Numbered from the stretch's first letter, positions 16,795-27,600 are shown. The stretch is 64,000 nucleotides of DNA from Bacteroidaceae bacterium (GCA_017469925.1 JAFUFK010000010.1:62001-126000); one strand, 5' to 3'. A program made the numbers and translations. Notes: generated from the sequence alone by a model not told the origin.

Positions 16795-18816
16795 AACCGT
16801 ATCCAACGGGTCGCCCATCTGGTCGGGATAGAGCAGCATGACGCTGGTATAGCTGAAATAGCGATGGATGATGAGCGGCAACTTGTCGAACATCGGCTGG
16901 TAAGAGATGAAGTCGGGACGCGCACTGACGGCCACCAGCATATCGTCTTCGCCCAATTTCGACGAGAGTGAACTCAGTTGCGACCAACGTGCCATTTCGT
17001 AGAATTCCGAACGCAGGTTGACGTGCTTCTGCCCCATGTAGCCCTGGATATAGGGCAACGTGTCGGCGTGGGCATGGAACTCGACGTGGCAATCCAACTG
17101 CTCGCCGATACGGCAAACGTGCTCCAGCCACTTATAGAATCCCACTTCGTACTCCGCCTTCTGCGGAACGGCCACGACGACGCGCCGTAGCGTGCCGGGC
17201 GGGACGATGCAGCGCACCACCATCACCTCGCGGTGGCTACCCTCTAACAGATTATCGATAATGGGACCAAGCGACGAGCGGGGCATATCGGTCGTGCGGT
17301 CGGTCAGGCACATCATCACCTCGCCACAGTCGTGCTCGACCATCGTGTGCAGTATGCCGCTGGCAATGTTCGTCGAGACGCGGTTCATCGTTACCATGCC
17401 CACATCGGCTGCGGCAGCCAGTCCCTGAGCCTTCTCCAGCATACGGCGGGCTTCGTGGTGGCGTTGCTGGCCCTTTTCGTCGTCGTACGAGACGGTCAGT
17501 CCTATCAGACTTTCAGGAATATACGGATTGCGGATGAGCATGGCCATCTGGGTCATCGAGTCAACGCTTGCCGCCTGCGAGTAGGCCACCAGGCAACGCC
17601 CGTGGAACGAACCTCGGTTCTCCTCCAACTGGGTGTCCTTCAGCGCCGTCCGGCGTGCGCCCCGGTTGGTGGCCAACGACGAGATGATGCACGAGAAGAG
17701 GATGAGCATCACGGTACCATTGAGCACAGAGTTGTCCATCAACCGGACCTTCGGGTCGGTGCCAATCATCACAATGGCCAGTGCACCGGCAGCATGGGCG
17801 TTGGTCAGTCCGAACATGAGCATGCGGCTCGCGCGGTCGCCTCGCGAGGTCAGTCGCATGGCCTCGGCCGCCAGCCATTTGGTCAGCGTGGCCGTCACGA
17901 CCATGACCAAGACAATCCACATCGTGCGCCCGTCGCGCACCAGAATGCCCACGTCGATAATCATGCCCACGCCAATCAGGAAATAAGGGATAAAGAGAGC
18001 GTTGCCCACAAACTCGATGCGGTTCATCAAGGGCGAAGTGCGCGGAATCAGTCGGTTGACGACCAGGCCTGCCAGGAAGGCGCCCAAAAGTCCCTCAAGG
18101 CCCACCCACTCGGCCATGGCCGCACTGAGGAAGACCAGCGCCAGGACGAAGACAAACTGCAACACGCTATCGTCGTACCGACGCAGGAACCACCGCCCCA
18201 CCCTGGGGAAGGCCATGACGACGAACGTGCCATAAAGGCCGCACTTCACGATGAAACCGAGCCAGTAGCGCCATCCCGCGTCGGCCGTATGCAGGCCCAC
18301 CGTTATGGCCACCATCAGCAGGGCCAGGAAGGTGGCAATGGCCGTCGCCACCACCGAGATGACCACACTCCGGTGGCGTCCCAGTCCGTAGCGGCCCACG
18401 ATGGGGTAGCTCACCAACGTATGCGAAGCAAAGATGCAGCCCAACAGGAGCGACGTATCGAGCCCGAAGCCCAGCACATAATGGGCCGAGGCCACGCCCA
18501 GGACGAAGGGAATCAGGAACGTGAGCAGCCCGAACTGCAAGCCGCGCCGCCCATAGTGCTCCATGCTGCCCATGTCGAGCTCCAGCGCAGCCAGGAACAT
18601 GATGTAGTAGATGCCCACCTGCCCGAAAATCTCGAACGAGCGGTCGCGTTCGACGACGTTCAGCCCAAAGGGGCCGATGACGACGCCAGCCAGCATCAGT
18701 CCGATGATGTGCGGCACGCGCAACCGCCTCAGCAACAACGGAGCCAGCAGGATGATAACCAGCACGAGGAAGAATATCCACGTCGGGTCGGTTATCAGTG
18801 CAGTTCCTGCGCCCAT
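16720..18816 (-). CDS. CPA2-family cation:proton antiporter
   Basis: A 698-residue protein. Residues 1 to about 400 hold 12-13 membrane helices with the Na+/H+ exchanger fold of the KefB/CPA2 family ([36 protein letters not shown]). The C-terminal ~290 residues are soluble and contain two domains resembling universal stress proteins, as in other Bacteroidetes members. It exchanges Na+ or K+ for protons at the inner membrane; which ion is not visible. The 3' end overlaps lolD by 75 bp in convergent orientation. Confidence 0.88.
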   Translation of the reverse strand: MGAGTALITDPTWIFFLVLVIILLAPLLLRRLRVPHIIGLMLAGVVIGPFGLNVVERDRSFEIFGQVGIYYIMFLAALELDMGSMEHYGRRGLQFGLLTFLIPFVLGVASAHYVLGFGLDTSLLLGCIFASHTLVSYPIVGRYGLGRHRSVVISVVATAIATFLALLMVAITVGLHTADAGWRYWLGFIVKCGLYGTFVVMAFPRVGRWFLRRYDDSVLQFVFVLALVFLSAAMAEWVGLEGLLGAFLAGLVVNRLIPRTSPLMNRIEFVGNALFIPYFLIGVGMIIDVGILVRDGRTMWIVLVMVVTATLTKWLAAEAMRLTSRGDRASRMLMFGLTNAHAAGALAIVMIGTDPKVRLMDNSVLNGTVMLILFSCIISSLATNRGARRTALKDTQLEENRGSFHGRCLVAYSQAASVDSMTQMAMLIRNPYIPESLIGLTVSYDDEKGQQRHHEARRMLEKAQGLAAAADVGMVTMNRVSTNIASGILHTMVEHDCGEVMMCLTDRTTDMPRSSLGPIIDNLLEGSHREVMVVRCIVPPGTLRRVVVAVPQKAEYEVGFYKWLEHVCRIGEQLDCHVEFHAHADTLPYIQGYMGQKHVNLRSEFYEMARWSQLSSLSSKLGEDDMLVAVSARPDFISYQPMFDKLPLIIHRYFSYTSVMLLYPDQMGDPLDTVSIFAPNGRAVTREGSWLRRLLFHR

Positions 18817-18822
18817 CGGTGT

Positions 18823-18872
18823 AAGGGGTTAAAAGGTTAACGGTTAATGGTTAACGTTTAAGGGATTAAGGG
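18823..18872. repeat. GGTTAA-type short repeat cluster
   Basis: Imperfect tandem copies of AAGGGGTTAA and GGTTAACG between the antiporter and lipoprotein genes. It is typical of Bacteroidetes intergenic short repeats. No function is evident. Confidence 0.6.
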
Positions 18873-18873
18873 G

Positions 18874-19503
18874 TTAAGGCTCCTTCACTCGCTTACTGAT
18901 GTCCTGAGGCAGTCCGCCCAGCCACAGGTCGGTCACCAGCCCGTCGGCATCGAAGAGGAAGATACCATTCAGGCACGAGACGCCCTCGTACTCGCGCATC
19001 CGGCGCAGGTTCGGCGCCTTCTCCAGTTCCTTCACCTCGCTGCCCACGCCATAGTCCTTGCCACCGGCGCGGAAGGTCAGCCCCTCCTGGTCGATGTGGA
19101 TAAGGTCAACCGTCTGGCCCTCCCACGAGCGCACCTCCAGGGCCGGCTTACCCTTCAGCGTGAACTCCACGCGGACGTACTCCGTACCGTCCGTCTCGTC
19201 CCGTTCCTGGCTTACCGACATTTTGTTATAGAGATTCTTCACCCGTTCGGGCAACGAGTCCAACCTTTGCCCCAACTCCACGACACCCACGATACCGTCG
19301 CGCTTCAGCAGGAAACCGCCCTCGGGCTCGTCCAATTCCGTCGGACGCGCCTCTAACCTCTCACCTCTAACCTCTAACCGCTCACCATTCACCGTATCCG
19401 TCACGGGGCCCTCGGCCGCCTGCCTCCTGTCGCCGCAAGCCGTCAGGCACAAGGCCACAAAGCCCACGAAAAGCGCCGCGGCGCCTGTTTTCGTCTCTTT
19501 CAT
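18874..19503 (-). CDS. Hypothetical lipoprotein
   Basis: A 209-residue protein with a lipobox (LTAC) after a short hydrophobic stretch, so it is probably anchored in a membrane. I do not recognise the family. Just after the lipobox the residues GERLEVRGERLEARP are encoded by a GGTTAGAG-type repeat (19351-19386) that looks like an intergenic repeat absorbed into the gene. The rest is a mixed alpha/beta domain of unknown function, ending near the stop in LWLGGLPQDISKRVKEP. Confidence 0.75.
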   Translation of the reverse strand: MKETKTGAAALFVGFVALCLTACGDRRQAAEGPVTDTVNGERLEVRGERLEARPTELDEPEGGFLLKRDGIVGVVELGQRLDSLPERVKNLYNKMSVSQERDETDGTEYVRVEFTLKGKPALEVRSWEGQTVDLIHIDQEGLTFRAGGKDYGVGSEVKELEKAPNLRRMREYEGVSCLNGIFLFDADGLVTDLWLGGLPQDISKRVKEP

Positions 19504-19580
19504 ACGCGTAATTACCTATATTCCACCGCAAAGGTAACAATTAATTCTTAATTCATAATTCTTAATTCTCAATTTCTTCG

Positions 19581-19588
19581 TATCTTTG
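19581..19588 (+). promoter_or_regulatory. -7 element of asd
   Basis: TATCTTTG, 25 bases before the ATG at 19613. The upstream region is a CTTAATTC repeat tract (19540-19575). It explains why an in-frame TTG at 19586 should not be taken as the start. Confidence 0.7.
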
Positions 19589-19612
19589 CCCCGAAAACGT
19601 AATTCCAAGCCC

Positions 19613-20632
19613 ATGAAAGTAGCAATCGTAGGCGCCAGCGGCGCAGTAGGACAAGAGTTTCTCCGGGTGCTCGACGAGCGCCAGTTTCCCATCGACGAGC
19701 TTCTGCTCTTCGGCAGCCAGCGCAGTGCCGGACGCCGCTACCCCTTCCGGGGCAAGGAGGTGGAAGTGAAGCTGTTGCAACATAATGAAGACTTCTGCGG
19801 AGTCGATATTGCCTTCACCAGCGCCGGAGCAAGTACCTCAAGGGAGTTTGCCGAGACCATTACCCGCCACGGCGCCGTGATGATAGACAACTCCTCGGCC
19901 TTCCGCATGGACGCGGACGTGCCCCTCGTCGTGCCCGAGTGCAATGCCGAAGACGCGTTGGTGCGTCCGCGCGGCATCATCGCCAACCCCAACTGCACCA
20001 CCATCATGATGGTCGTCGTCCTCCAGCCCATCGAGCGCCTGAGCCATATCGAGCGCATCCACGTGGCCTCGTACCAGAGCGCCAGCGGAGCCGGAGCCGC
20101 CGCCATGCAGGAACTCGAGCAACAGTACCGCCAGCTGGCCGAAGGCCAGGAGCCCACCGTCCGGAAGTTCCCCTACCAACTGGCCTACAACGTCATCCCC
20201 CAAATCGACGTATTCCAGGACAACGGCTACACGAAGGAAGAGATGAAGATGTTCAACGAGACCCGCAAAATCATGCACACCGACGCCCGTTGCTCAGCCA
20301 TGTGCGTACGCATCTCGTCCCTCCGTTCCCACAGCGAAGCCGTCTGGGTAGAGACCCGCGAGCCCCTCACCCCCGAGCAGGTGCGCGAGGCCCTGCGCCA
20401 GGCCCCCGGCGTCACCGTCGTCGATGACCCCTCGCACCAGCAATACCCCATGCCCCTCTTCACCGCCGGCAAGGACGACATCTACGTCGGCCGCATCCGC
20501 CAGGACCTCGCCACCCCCAACGGTATCACCCTCTGGCTCTCGGGCGACCAGATAAAGAAGGGTGCCGCCCTGAATGCCGTACAAATTGGGGAGTATCTTA
20601 TCAAGAAGGGAGAGTTCGGGGGACGCCCGTGA
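19613..20632 (+). CDS. asd: Aspartate-semialdehyde dehydrogenase
   Basis: The enzyme reduces aspartyl phosphate to aspartate semialdehyde with NADPH, feeding lysine, diaminopimelate, threonine and methionine synthesis. The 339 residues have the nucleotide-binding GASGAVGQE near the start, the catalytic cysteine in NPNCTT and the conserved [10 protein letters not shown] catalytic histidine is likely in the [12 protein letters not shown] region. It is monocistronic, with promoter and terminator close by. Confidence 0.96.
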   Translation: MKVAIVGASGAVGQEFLRVLDERQFPIDELLLFGSQRSAGRRYPFRGKEVEVKLLQHNEDFCGVDIAFTSAGASTSREFAETITRHGAVMIDNSSAFRMDADVPLVVPECNAEDALVRPRGIIANPNCTTIMMVVVLQPIERLSHIERIHVASYQSASGAGAAAMQELEQQYRQLAEGQEPTVRKFPYQLAYNVIPQIDVFQDNGYTKEEMKMFNETRKIMHTDARCSAMCVRISSLRSHSEAVWVETREPLTPEQVREALRQAPGVTVVDDPSHQQYPMPLFTAGKDDIYVGRIRQDLATPNGITLWLSGDQIKKGAALNAVQIGEYLIKKGEFGGRP

Positions 20633-20641
20633 AAAATTCCA

Positions 20642-20665
20642 AGGGGCGACAAGCCCCTCCTTTTT
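20642..20665 (+). terminator. Intrinsic terminator after asd
   Basis: AGGGGC (20642-20647) and GCCCCT (20653-20658) form a tight stem with a GACAA loop, followed by CCTTTTT. Confidence 0.9.
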
Positions 20666-20868
20666 GAGAGTCATTTTGAGTGGGTCGCCACATCGCTGCC
20701 TCCCATCGTGTACGTGCACGCGTACGCACAGATATAACAATAGGTATCGTATCCGTCACCATTTGTCGTTTTTCGACCCATCTATGGCAGAATGCATGTT
20801 ATAGAGTTTGCAATATTTCTTACAATTTGTTCGATGGGGGGGGTATTTCGATAAAAACTGTTACAACA

Positions 20869-20900
20869 TTTGGTCAAATGCTTCATATTTAATACCTTTG
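20869..20900 (+). promoter_or_regulatory. Promoter of the M6/C10 protease transcript
   Basis: TTTG (20869-20872), 20 bases, TACCTTTG (20893-20900). The predicted transcript has a leader of about 255 bases. A run of eight G residues lies at 20836-20843, about 26 bases upstream of the -33 box. The stretch 20666-20835 holds nothing I recognise. Confidence 0.8.
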
Positions 20901-20994
20901 CGGCGTATCCCTCATGGAAGCGTCGCTTTTTTGTCGTCCCGACAGAGCAGAGGTGCAACCATCGTGGGGGTTCGACTCAAGGCAGTCGTCCTGG

Positions 20995-21134
20995 GCTTAT
21001 CGACAAAGGGGAACATAGTGCTAGTCCAAAGACTGAAATGTAGGAACTTCAGGATTAAACACAAGGACGCGCATGGCAAACTCTTCACGTGTGCACATCG
21101 GCCTCTGCCTTTCTTATAGTGTCCTTTTTAAGGC
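20995..21134 (+). ncRNA. Structured mRNA leader, copy 1 (unrecognised)
   Basis: This element is shared with 24056-24219. Features in order: CTTATCGAYAAA; GCTnGTCC; a hairpin with CTGAA/TTCAG stem (21033-21052) around the conserved loop TGTAGGAAC; TTAAACAC; a stem AAGGAC (21063-21068) with GTCCTT (21121-21126); and TTTAAGG. An inner GGCA/TGCC pairing also fits. It sits in the long leader of the downstream protease gene, so a cis-regulatory role is likely. I do not recognise it as a named class. Confidence 0.65.
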
Positions 21135-21161
21135 TCAGATATAACAAGACAAAGTCTGCAC

Positions 21162-23945
21162 ATGAAAAAGATCCTTACGATTCTGCTCTCCCTGACATGC
21201 CTCTGCGCATGGGGAGGTCCGGTAGAATCAGGAGTATGGAGAAAGATTAAGACCACAGATGGTACAATCGTTGCAGCTGAATTGCAGGGCGACGAACATC
21301 TCTCGTTCTTCCGCTCTGCCGATGGACGATTCTTCCTTCCTACGACCGACGGCAAGTATCGCATCACCAGTGCCGAGGAACTGCAAACCTTAGCCCTTTC
21401 GGCACAAGAGGCGGACGACACGCCCCTCACCTCGTCCCGACAAAAAGTCCGTCGCAAGGCAAGCAGCAGCGGCAAGTTTACGGGGACGAAAAAGTGCCTC
21501 ATCCTGCTCGTACAATTCGCCGACGTGAAGTTCGCCGACGGTCACGATGCGGCTCTCTACCAGCGTTTTGCCAATGAAGAGGGCTTCGATTATTGCGAGA
21601 CCGTCGAGGGCACCGACTATCAGTTCGTAGGCAGCGTAAAGGACTACTTCCGCGACCAGAGTTTCGGCACCTTTGAAATAGATTTCGACGTTGTAGGCCC
21701 CCTCACAGTATCCAAGACACGCGACTACTATGGCGAACGCCTGACCAGCACCTCTGGCACCAACTACAACGATGCCCACGTAGGTTATTGTCTCTATGAG
21801 GCCCTGTTACTGGCCGACCAGGCGGGAGTCGATTTCTCACAATACGACTGGGACAGCGACGGCAATGTCGAGCAGGTCTATATGCTCTATGCCGGGCAAG
21901 GGCAGTCCGACGGCGGCGGCGACAATACCATTTGGCCCACACGCAGTTCGCTCACAAACCAGATAAGCAGCGAAACCTCTAAGGCAAAATACGTCACGGG
22001 CTTTGTCAAGGCCGACTACAGCGTTCCTACACTCGACGGCAAGAAGGTCGATGTCTTTGCCTGCTCCAACGAACTGAAATCGCTGAAGCGCACCGACGGC
22101 ACCGTCTATGCGACCTGCATCGACGGCATCGGCCACTTCTGTCATGAGTTCTCCCACTGCATGGGACTGAAGGACCACTACGACACCGCCACCTCGAACG
22201 GCGAGACCTACGGCACGGGCTACTGGGACGTCATGTCGCGCGGGCTCTATAACGGCAACAGCATGTGTCCCTGCGGATACAATGCCTATGAACGTTGGTT
22301 CTGCGGATGGGCGGAACCGACCGAACTGACCGAACCATGCCTCATAGATGCCATCGAACCTCTGAGCAAGAGCGGACAGTCGTACGTTATCTACTGCAAA
22401 GGTAGCGACATCACGGGCGAATACTATCTCCTCGAAAACCGCCAGCAAACGGGATGGGACACCGCCCTGCCCCACCACGGCCTACTCATCACCCACGTCA
22501 ACTACAACTCGACGACATGGGGCAACAACAAGGTTAATGACGTCGTCGGTCAGGAGGGCATCGCACTCTTCTGTGCCGGAGGTGTGGAGAATCGCTACTA
22601 CGACTTCTGCGCAGCCTATCCCTGGGACCCTCAGTTGCTTCTGGAGAAATACCCCGAATACGGCTCCACCCCGAGCGAAATCATCCAGCACTTTACCAGC
22701 GAGGTGGGCATCACCTTCTCGGCCAACTACAACAACGCATTGACCACCGGGACCTCGCCGGCAGCGACTTACTTTAACGGAGGCAACAGCAAACTATCGT
22801 TTGCCGACCACGACATCACCGACATTGAAGAAAACGGCGACGACGGGCTGACCATGCGCTTCACCTATCGCAACTATGAGGAAGCGGAGCCCATCGACAC
22901 CGTACTGCTCGTCCGGACACACTGGGGACAGGGAGGCGTTCCCAACACATCGTCAATCTGGAAGACGGCAGCCGAACCGGCCGACGGCTACAACATGTAC
23001 TGCACCTTCCGCGCCGTCAATCCCAACAAGACGTTACGCACCCTCTACGCCGCCACCTACTACTCGCTGACGGGCAGCGCAGCCACGGCCATGGCCCAGC
23101 TCATCAACTACCACTATACAACCCGGGGCCACGCGCCTGCCCTCGGGGCAAACCTGCCCGAGACGCTGGCCTCGTCCACCGACGCCGAGCCCTTCTACGA
23201 CTACGGCTACACCACCCCGGGCGGCTCGGCCTATACCCTGACCACCGACTCGGCCGGCAGCGTCTATCCCGACGCCCAGTACGCACGGGGCTACCAACCC
23301 GACTATGCCGCCATCGCCTCGGGCACGGCGACTGCCATTGCCCACCTGATGCGCGCCTGCGGACTGGCTACGCAAACGGAGTACCTGGCCAACCAGCAGA
23401 CACGCTCCCACTTCGAACTCATCGGCGAGGCGCTGACCAAAGTCTTCCAGTTCGACGACGGGCTGCAGACCATCAGCCGCACAACACTTGGCGACGAGGC
23501 TTGGGAGACCATGCTACGCAGCGAAATTGACGCCCAGCGACCCGTCATTGCCTATGCCGAGACGGCCGACGGAGTGAGCCACATCTTCCTCATCGACGGC
23601 TACAGCAGCGACGGACGCTTCCACGTCAACCTCGGCTACAATGGCGAGGGCGACGAACTCTACAGCCTCGATGCCATCCCCCTGCCCACAGCCCTCGGCA
23701 CGGGTACGCTCAGCGCCAACATGCAAGCCATCACGGCCATCGAGCCGGCATCCACCCTCGCCACCCTGTTAGGCGATGCCAACAACGACGGCGAGGTAAG
23801 CATCGCCGACGTCACCGCCGTGGTCAACCATATCCTGGGACGCACGCCCGAGGCGTTCGCCCCCCTCAATGCCGACATGAACCAAGACGGCGTGATAAGC
23901 ATTGCCGACGTCACCGCCATCGTCAATCTCATCCTCGGCAAATAG
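21162..23945 (+). CDS. Secreted M6 metalloprotease with degenerate C10 domain and dockerin repeats
   Basis: A 927-residue exported protein with four parts: a signal peptide and propeptide; an M6 (immune inhibitor A-like) zinc protease domain with HEFSHCMGLKDHYD (His328, Glu329, His332); a C10/streptopain-like region (about residues 590-880); and a C-terminal pair of dockerin-type calcium repeats (DANNDGEVSIADVTAVVN and DMNQDGVISIADVTAIVN). In the C10 part the catalytic cysteine of the GCxATAMAQ motif is Ser639 (GSAATAMAQ), while the histidine in SHIFLIDGY is kept. The metalloprotease should be active; the C10 part probably is not. Confidence 0.88.
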   Translation: MKKILTILLSLTCLCAWGGPVESGVWRKIKTTDGTIVAAELQGDEHLSFFRSADGRFFLPTTDGKYRITSAEELQTLALSAQEADDTPLTSSRQKVRRKASSSGKFTGTKKCLILLVQFADVKFADGHDAALYQRFANEEGFDYCETVEGTDYQFVGSVKDYFRDQSFGTFEIDFDVVGPLTVSKTRDYYGERLTSTSGTNYNDAHVGYCLYEALLLADQAGVDFSQYDWDSDGNVEQVYMLYAGQGQSDGGGDNTIWPTRSSLTNQISSETSKAKYVTGFVKADYSVPTLDGKKVDVFACSNELKSLKRTDGTVYATCIDGIGHFCHEFSHCMGLKDHYDTATSNGETYGTGYWDVMSRGLYNGNSMCPCGYNAYERWFCGWAEPTELTEPCLIDAIEPLSKSGQSYVIYCKGSDITGEYYLLENRQQTGWDTALPHHGLLITHVNYNSTTWGNNKVNDVVGQEGIALFCAGGVENRYYDFCAAYPWDPQLLLEKYPEYGSTPSEIIQHFTSEVGITFSANYNNALTTGTSPAATYFNGGNSKLSFADHDITDIEENGDDGLTMRFTYRNYEEAEPIDTVLLVRTHWGQGGVPNTSSIWKTAAEPADGYNMYCTFRAVNPNKTLRTLYAATYYSLTGSAATAMAQLINYHYTTRGHAPALGANLPETLASSTDAEPFYDYGYTTPGGSAYTLTTDSAGSVYPDAQYARGYQPDYAAIASGTATAIAHLMRACGLATQTEYLANQQTRSHFELIGEALTKVFQFDDGLQTISRTTLGDEAWETMLRSEIDAQRPVIAYAETADGVSHIFLIDGYSSDGRFHVNLGYNGEGDELYSLDAIPLPTALGTGTLSANMQAITAIEPASTLATLLGDANNDGEVSIADVTAVVNHILGRTPEAFAPLNADMNQDGVISIADVTAIVNLILGK

Positions 23946-24000
23946 GGAAAAGAGAAGCGCCAAAATCGCGACGTTGGGAAACTTTTCCTCGCACGCGTGC

Positions 24001-24030
24001 TTGCGAATTAAATATATTTGTGTAACTTTG
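24001..24030 (+). promoter_or_regulatory. Promoter of the HTH/LRR transcript
   Basis: TTG (24001-24003), 19 bases, TAACTTTG (24023-24030). It precedes the second copy of the structured leader. Confidence 0.6.
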
Positions 24031-24055
24031 CAGCCGAATATCTGGCAGAGGCTTG

Positions 24056-24219
24056 ATATCTTATCGATAAATAACGGAGCGTTATGCTTGTCCGAAAAAC
24101 TGAAACGTAGGAAACTTCAGCAACTAAACACTTGAGACAAGGCATGATGATTCAGTTGTAGCACGTCATATATTCCTATGCGTGAGTGACTGTCTCTCAT
24201 ATCTGTGTTTAAGGTTCTT
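24056..24219 (+). ncRNA. Structured mRNA leader, copy 2 (unrecognised)
   Basis: Same order of elements as at 20995: CTTATCGATAAA, GCTTGTCC, CTGAA/TTCAG hairpin (24100-24120) with loop ACGTAGGAAAC, TAAACAC pairing with GTGTTTA (24205-24211), an inner GAGACA/TGTCTC stem (24134-24139 with 24191-24196), and TTTAAGG. The stem bases differ from copy 1 while pairing is kept, which points to selection on RNA structure. It precedes the HTH gene and the LRR surface protein. Confidence 0.65.
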
Positions 24220-24316
24220 CCTACGACCTCAGTTTTGGATATGAAGTAACAGACTCACGCTTTGTTTGTTTATTCAAGGCTGTTGACATGTTTAACCTAT
24301 CAAGAACAAACGCCCT

Positions 24317-24658
24317 TTGAAGAAGCGAACCTTCGACATCGAATTCAAGAGAGGTGCCCTTGCCATGCTCGAATCGGGTATGAGCAAAAAGGCCATCAGC
24401 CGCGTGCTGAACATCGACCGTCGCGATATCACCCTTTGGGAGCGTCGTTATCAGCGTAGTGGCACGCAGGGCCTGGAGAACAAGTCGCACCGCACCTTCA
24501 CACCCGAGTTCCGCCAGCAAGTGGCGGACGAATATTTGCAGGGTAAAAGCACCATGCGCCAACTGGCCGTGGAACGCGAACTCGCCATTTCCACGCTGAA
24601 GGTGTGGGTGCGCGCACGTCGCAAGTCGCTGGAACAAGAAAACTTAATTAACAAATAA
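24317..24658 (+). CDS. Orphan IS3 OrfA-like helix-turn-helix protein
   Basis: A 113-residue protein with a helix-turn-helix (about residues 5-55, EFKRGALAMLESGMSKKAISRVLNI) like the OrfA of IS3-type transposases. A second helical segment follows. No OrfB catalytic gene and no terminal inverted repeats are near, so it is a remnant or a domesticated DNA-binding protein. Only a TTG is available as a full-length start; the first in-frame ATG (24365) would cut the first helix. It lies 16 bases before the LRR gene and downstream of the structured leader. Confidence 0.65.
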   Translation: MKKRTFDIEFKRGALAMLESGMSKKAISRVLNIDRRDITLWERRYQRSGTQGLENKSHRTFTPEFRQQVADEYLQGKSTMRQLAVERELAISTLKVWVRARRKSLEQENLINK

Positions 24659-24674
24659 ACAAAACAACGAAAAA

Positions 24675-27600
24675 ATGGTTATGAATTACTTAAAGAAAAC
24701 GGGGCTCCAACGAGTCCTATTCATCATGCTCCTGCTCATGGTAGGAGCCGGAAGTACGTGGGCGGACGGGACGCGCTCATATAGCATAACATACGGCGGC
24801 GTGTACAGTACTGGTGCCACATATTCGCTGGTGAGTAAAAGAATTAGCGATAATGCCATAATAACATCAGGCAGTGGAGAGACAACACTGACCGTTGAGT
24901 ACACTGGTAGCCAACAGAATTTCTTGACAACAGCCAACATTCGCGACTTCATCGAGCCCAATCGACTAATGAATAACAGCGGCGGAAAAAACTATTATTA
25001 TGTGCCGTATGTTACGGTGTCAGGAAACACCATCACCATTACTTATCAATATGGTTTCAACCAGCGCTACTATGTAACAGTTAATCCGAGCGATTTGAGT
25101 GGTGCGGGCGGTCTGCAACTGGCAAAAAGCGATGCCTCTAACATGACGGTAAGCTATACCGCAACTATTTCTACTAACACTTCTAATACCGATTACACTT
25201 TCACCGGCACACTTCGTGGCCCTTCGACCGATGCCTCTCACAATAACGAGAAATATTTCTATGTGCAATATGTGCCATATACGCAATATAACAACTCTAC
25301 TGCAAATGCCACGAATTGCTCGAATCAAGCCTTGACTTCAAGCAACATTTCTAATTATCTTAAGCCTATTGAAATCGCAGGCTATACCGCGACCATATCA
25401 AATGTAACTACAACGCCAAACTCAAACACTGAGTATTACTCATCAGCCCGTCGCATCACTGTCACCTATACTCCCAATGCTACAACCATGTACTACAAGG
25501 TACAATATGGCGGAGCTAACCAACCAGAGGGCAAGGGTTACACGTTCAACACCAACTACAGCATCGACGACCATACGACACTGGCATCCGTGGGCAACGA
25601 CGTTTACAAGGCTACCAGCAACAACAGCACATACGCTCCCGGACAGATTATGTGGTCGAATGTCAGCAGCATTGTAACGCCTACTGCTGTTGATGGCTAC
25701 CAGACAACCCTTATTGTATCAGGCGGAAGCGGAACACAGGCAGACCCATACCTCATCACCATCAACTACAATCAGAGCTGGACAGTAGGTGACCTCGTAT
25801 ATTCCACTTTCCATATCGAAAGCACCAGCCACCAATATTCACTAGGCGACCATGAAGTGGCCGTGGCTCTCAATTTCACCGAATCTGCTCCACATTACTA
25901 TTTGGCAGAGGACGTTGAAGACGTGGTTATGTATCAAAATGCATCTGACATACCCAACGGCCTTACGTACACGGATGACGTAATTGGTCAAGAGCAATAT
26001 CTCAATGGCGTGAAATACGTCTATAACGGGCAAGTCGACAAGACAAACGGCGATGGGTCGGCTGGCCTATCTTATTACTATTTCACCCGCACACACGATG
26101 TGGCACGCAATACGGTTACATCAGTCCACATTCCCAACGAGGTAACGCTCGGCGGCGAGGTTTATAAAGTTGTTGCCATTCAGAAGTTCGGTTTCGTCTA
26201 TAGCGAAGATGACCAGACCCTCTACGAGTATTGTGCAACAGAGGGAGGCGAACCTACTACCCGCCACGACAATATCAACGACCACTGCAACAACTACCTG
26301 ACAACTGTCACCTTCGAGACAAACAGCAACATCCGCTCTATCGGCGACTATGCCTTCGAGAGTGCCAACAAACTGACCAGTTTCATTATCCCTTGGACCA
26401 CTGAGTATCTGGGAGTAGGTGCCTTCCAGTGTGCCAAGGCTCTGGCAGACGTAAGTTTCCAGGAGAATCCCAACGAAGGAAGCGAATACAAAACGACACG
26501 CGTACGCACCATCCGCGAGTGGACTTTCTTCTCCTGCACAGGCTTGGAGACTGTCTATATTGCCGACGGTGTTACCAAGATTGTAGGTCAAACCACCGGT
26601 TCTGCCTTCCAGTACTTGCCTAAGCTGAATTACATCCGACTTCCGAACACTCTGACGGAGGTAGGTCCCCACTTCCTGTGCTGTGCCACGGGTCTGCAAT
26701 ACTTGACAATACCGGCCAGTGTCACGTATATCGACGGTGCATTCTTGCATGGTTGCGAGAGCATTTTGGAAGTTTCCCTGTTGGGTGACGCTGCATATCT
26801 GCAAGGGATCGACTCCAACAGTAACTCCTTCGGCTACAACCACGCTCTTTGTGGCAGTAATGTAGGTGGTGCCAAATTCTATGTTCCAACAGACTATTAC
26901 GATGATTATATCAACGACGTAGTATGGAGCACACTTATCACCCCCTATGGCAACGAAATCATACCTGTAAGTGGTACGGAACGTGCATTTACAGCAGGTA
27001 AATGGACGAGCGTCATTTTCCCCAAACGCGTCAGCAGCATGAACGAATATGGAGACATGGACAACAATATCGCCCTTACCGCTGATAACGTAACAAGTAT
27101 TTTCGGGGGAGAGACCATCATCGACCGACTGGCTGAGGTAACCGTTGACGAAGAAGACAAGAGCTGGTATCACATGAGATTCGAAGCTGTTGACTGGAAG
27201 AACAATGGTGTACCCACAGGTCAGCCCTTGATGATAAAGCCCCAGAATCAGGCTACTTTCGTATTCTTCGACAGCAATGATATTGAAGATGAGAACTTCA
27301 AGTTAGATATGACTCTGGACCATGCATATCCCATCACATGTCAAGAAGATGGTGCTGTCATCGAAATGAAGGGTAATTATAACGCCAGTGGTTACTACCT
27401 GATGAAGGACGAATTCCTCTTCAAAAATGGGCAGGAAAATATTACCGGTCCCGACGGAGAAGCCACGGAATACGCCTTCTACAAGATGGCTCGCAACAAT
27501 GCAGGCCATGTTGCTCCCTGTCGCTGCTGGTGGACTATCACGCGTGGTGGAGTAGTATCGAGCGTAAGCGGTGCCAGTGGTTATAGTGTGAGAGGCATAC

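Noticed and set aside
24317-24658. Complete insertion sequence
   Set aside because: Only an OrfA-like part is present; no catalytic gene, terminal repeats or target duplication were found.
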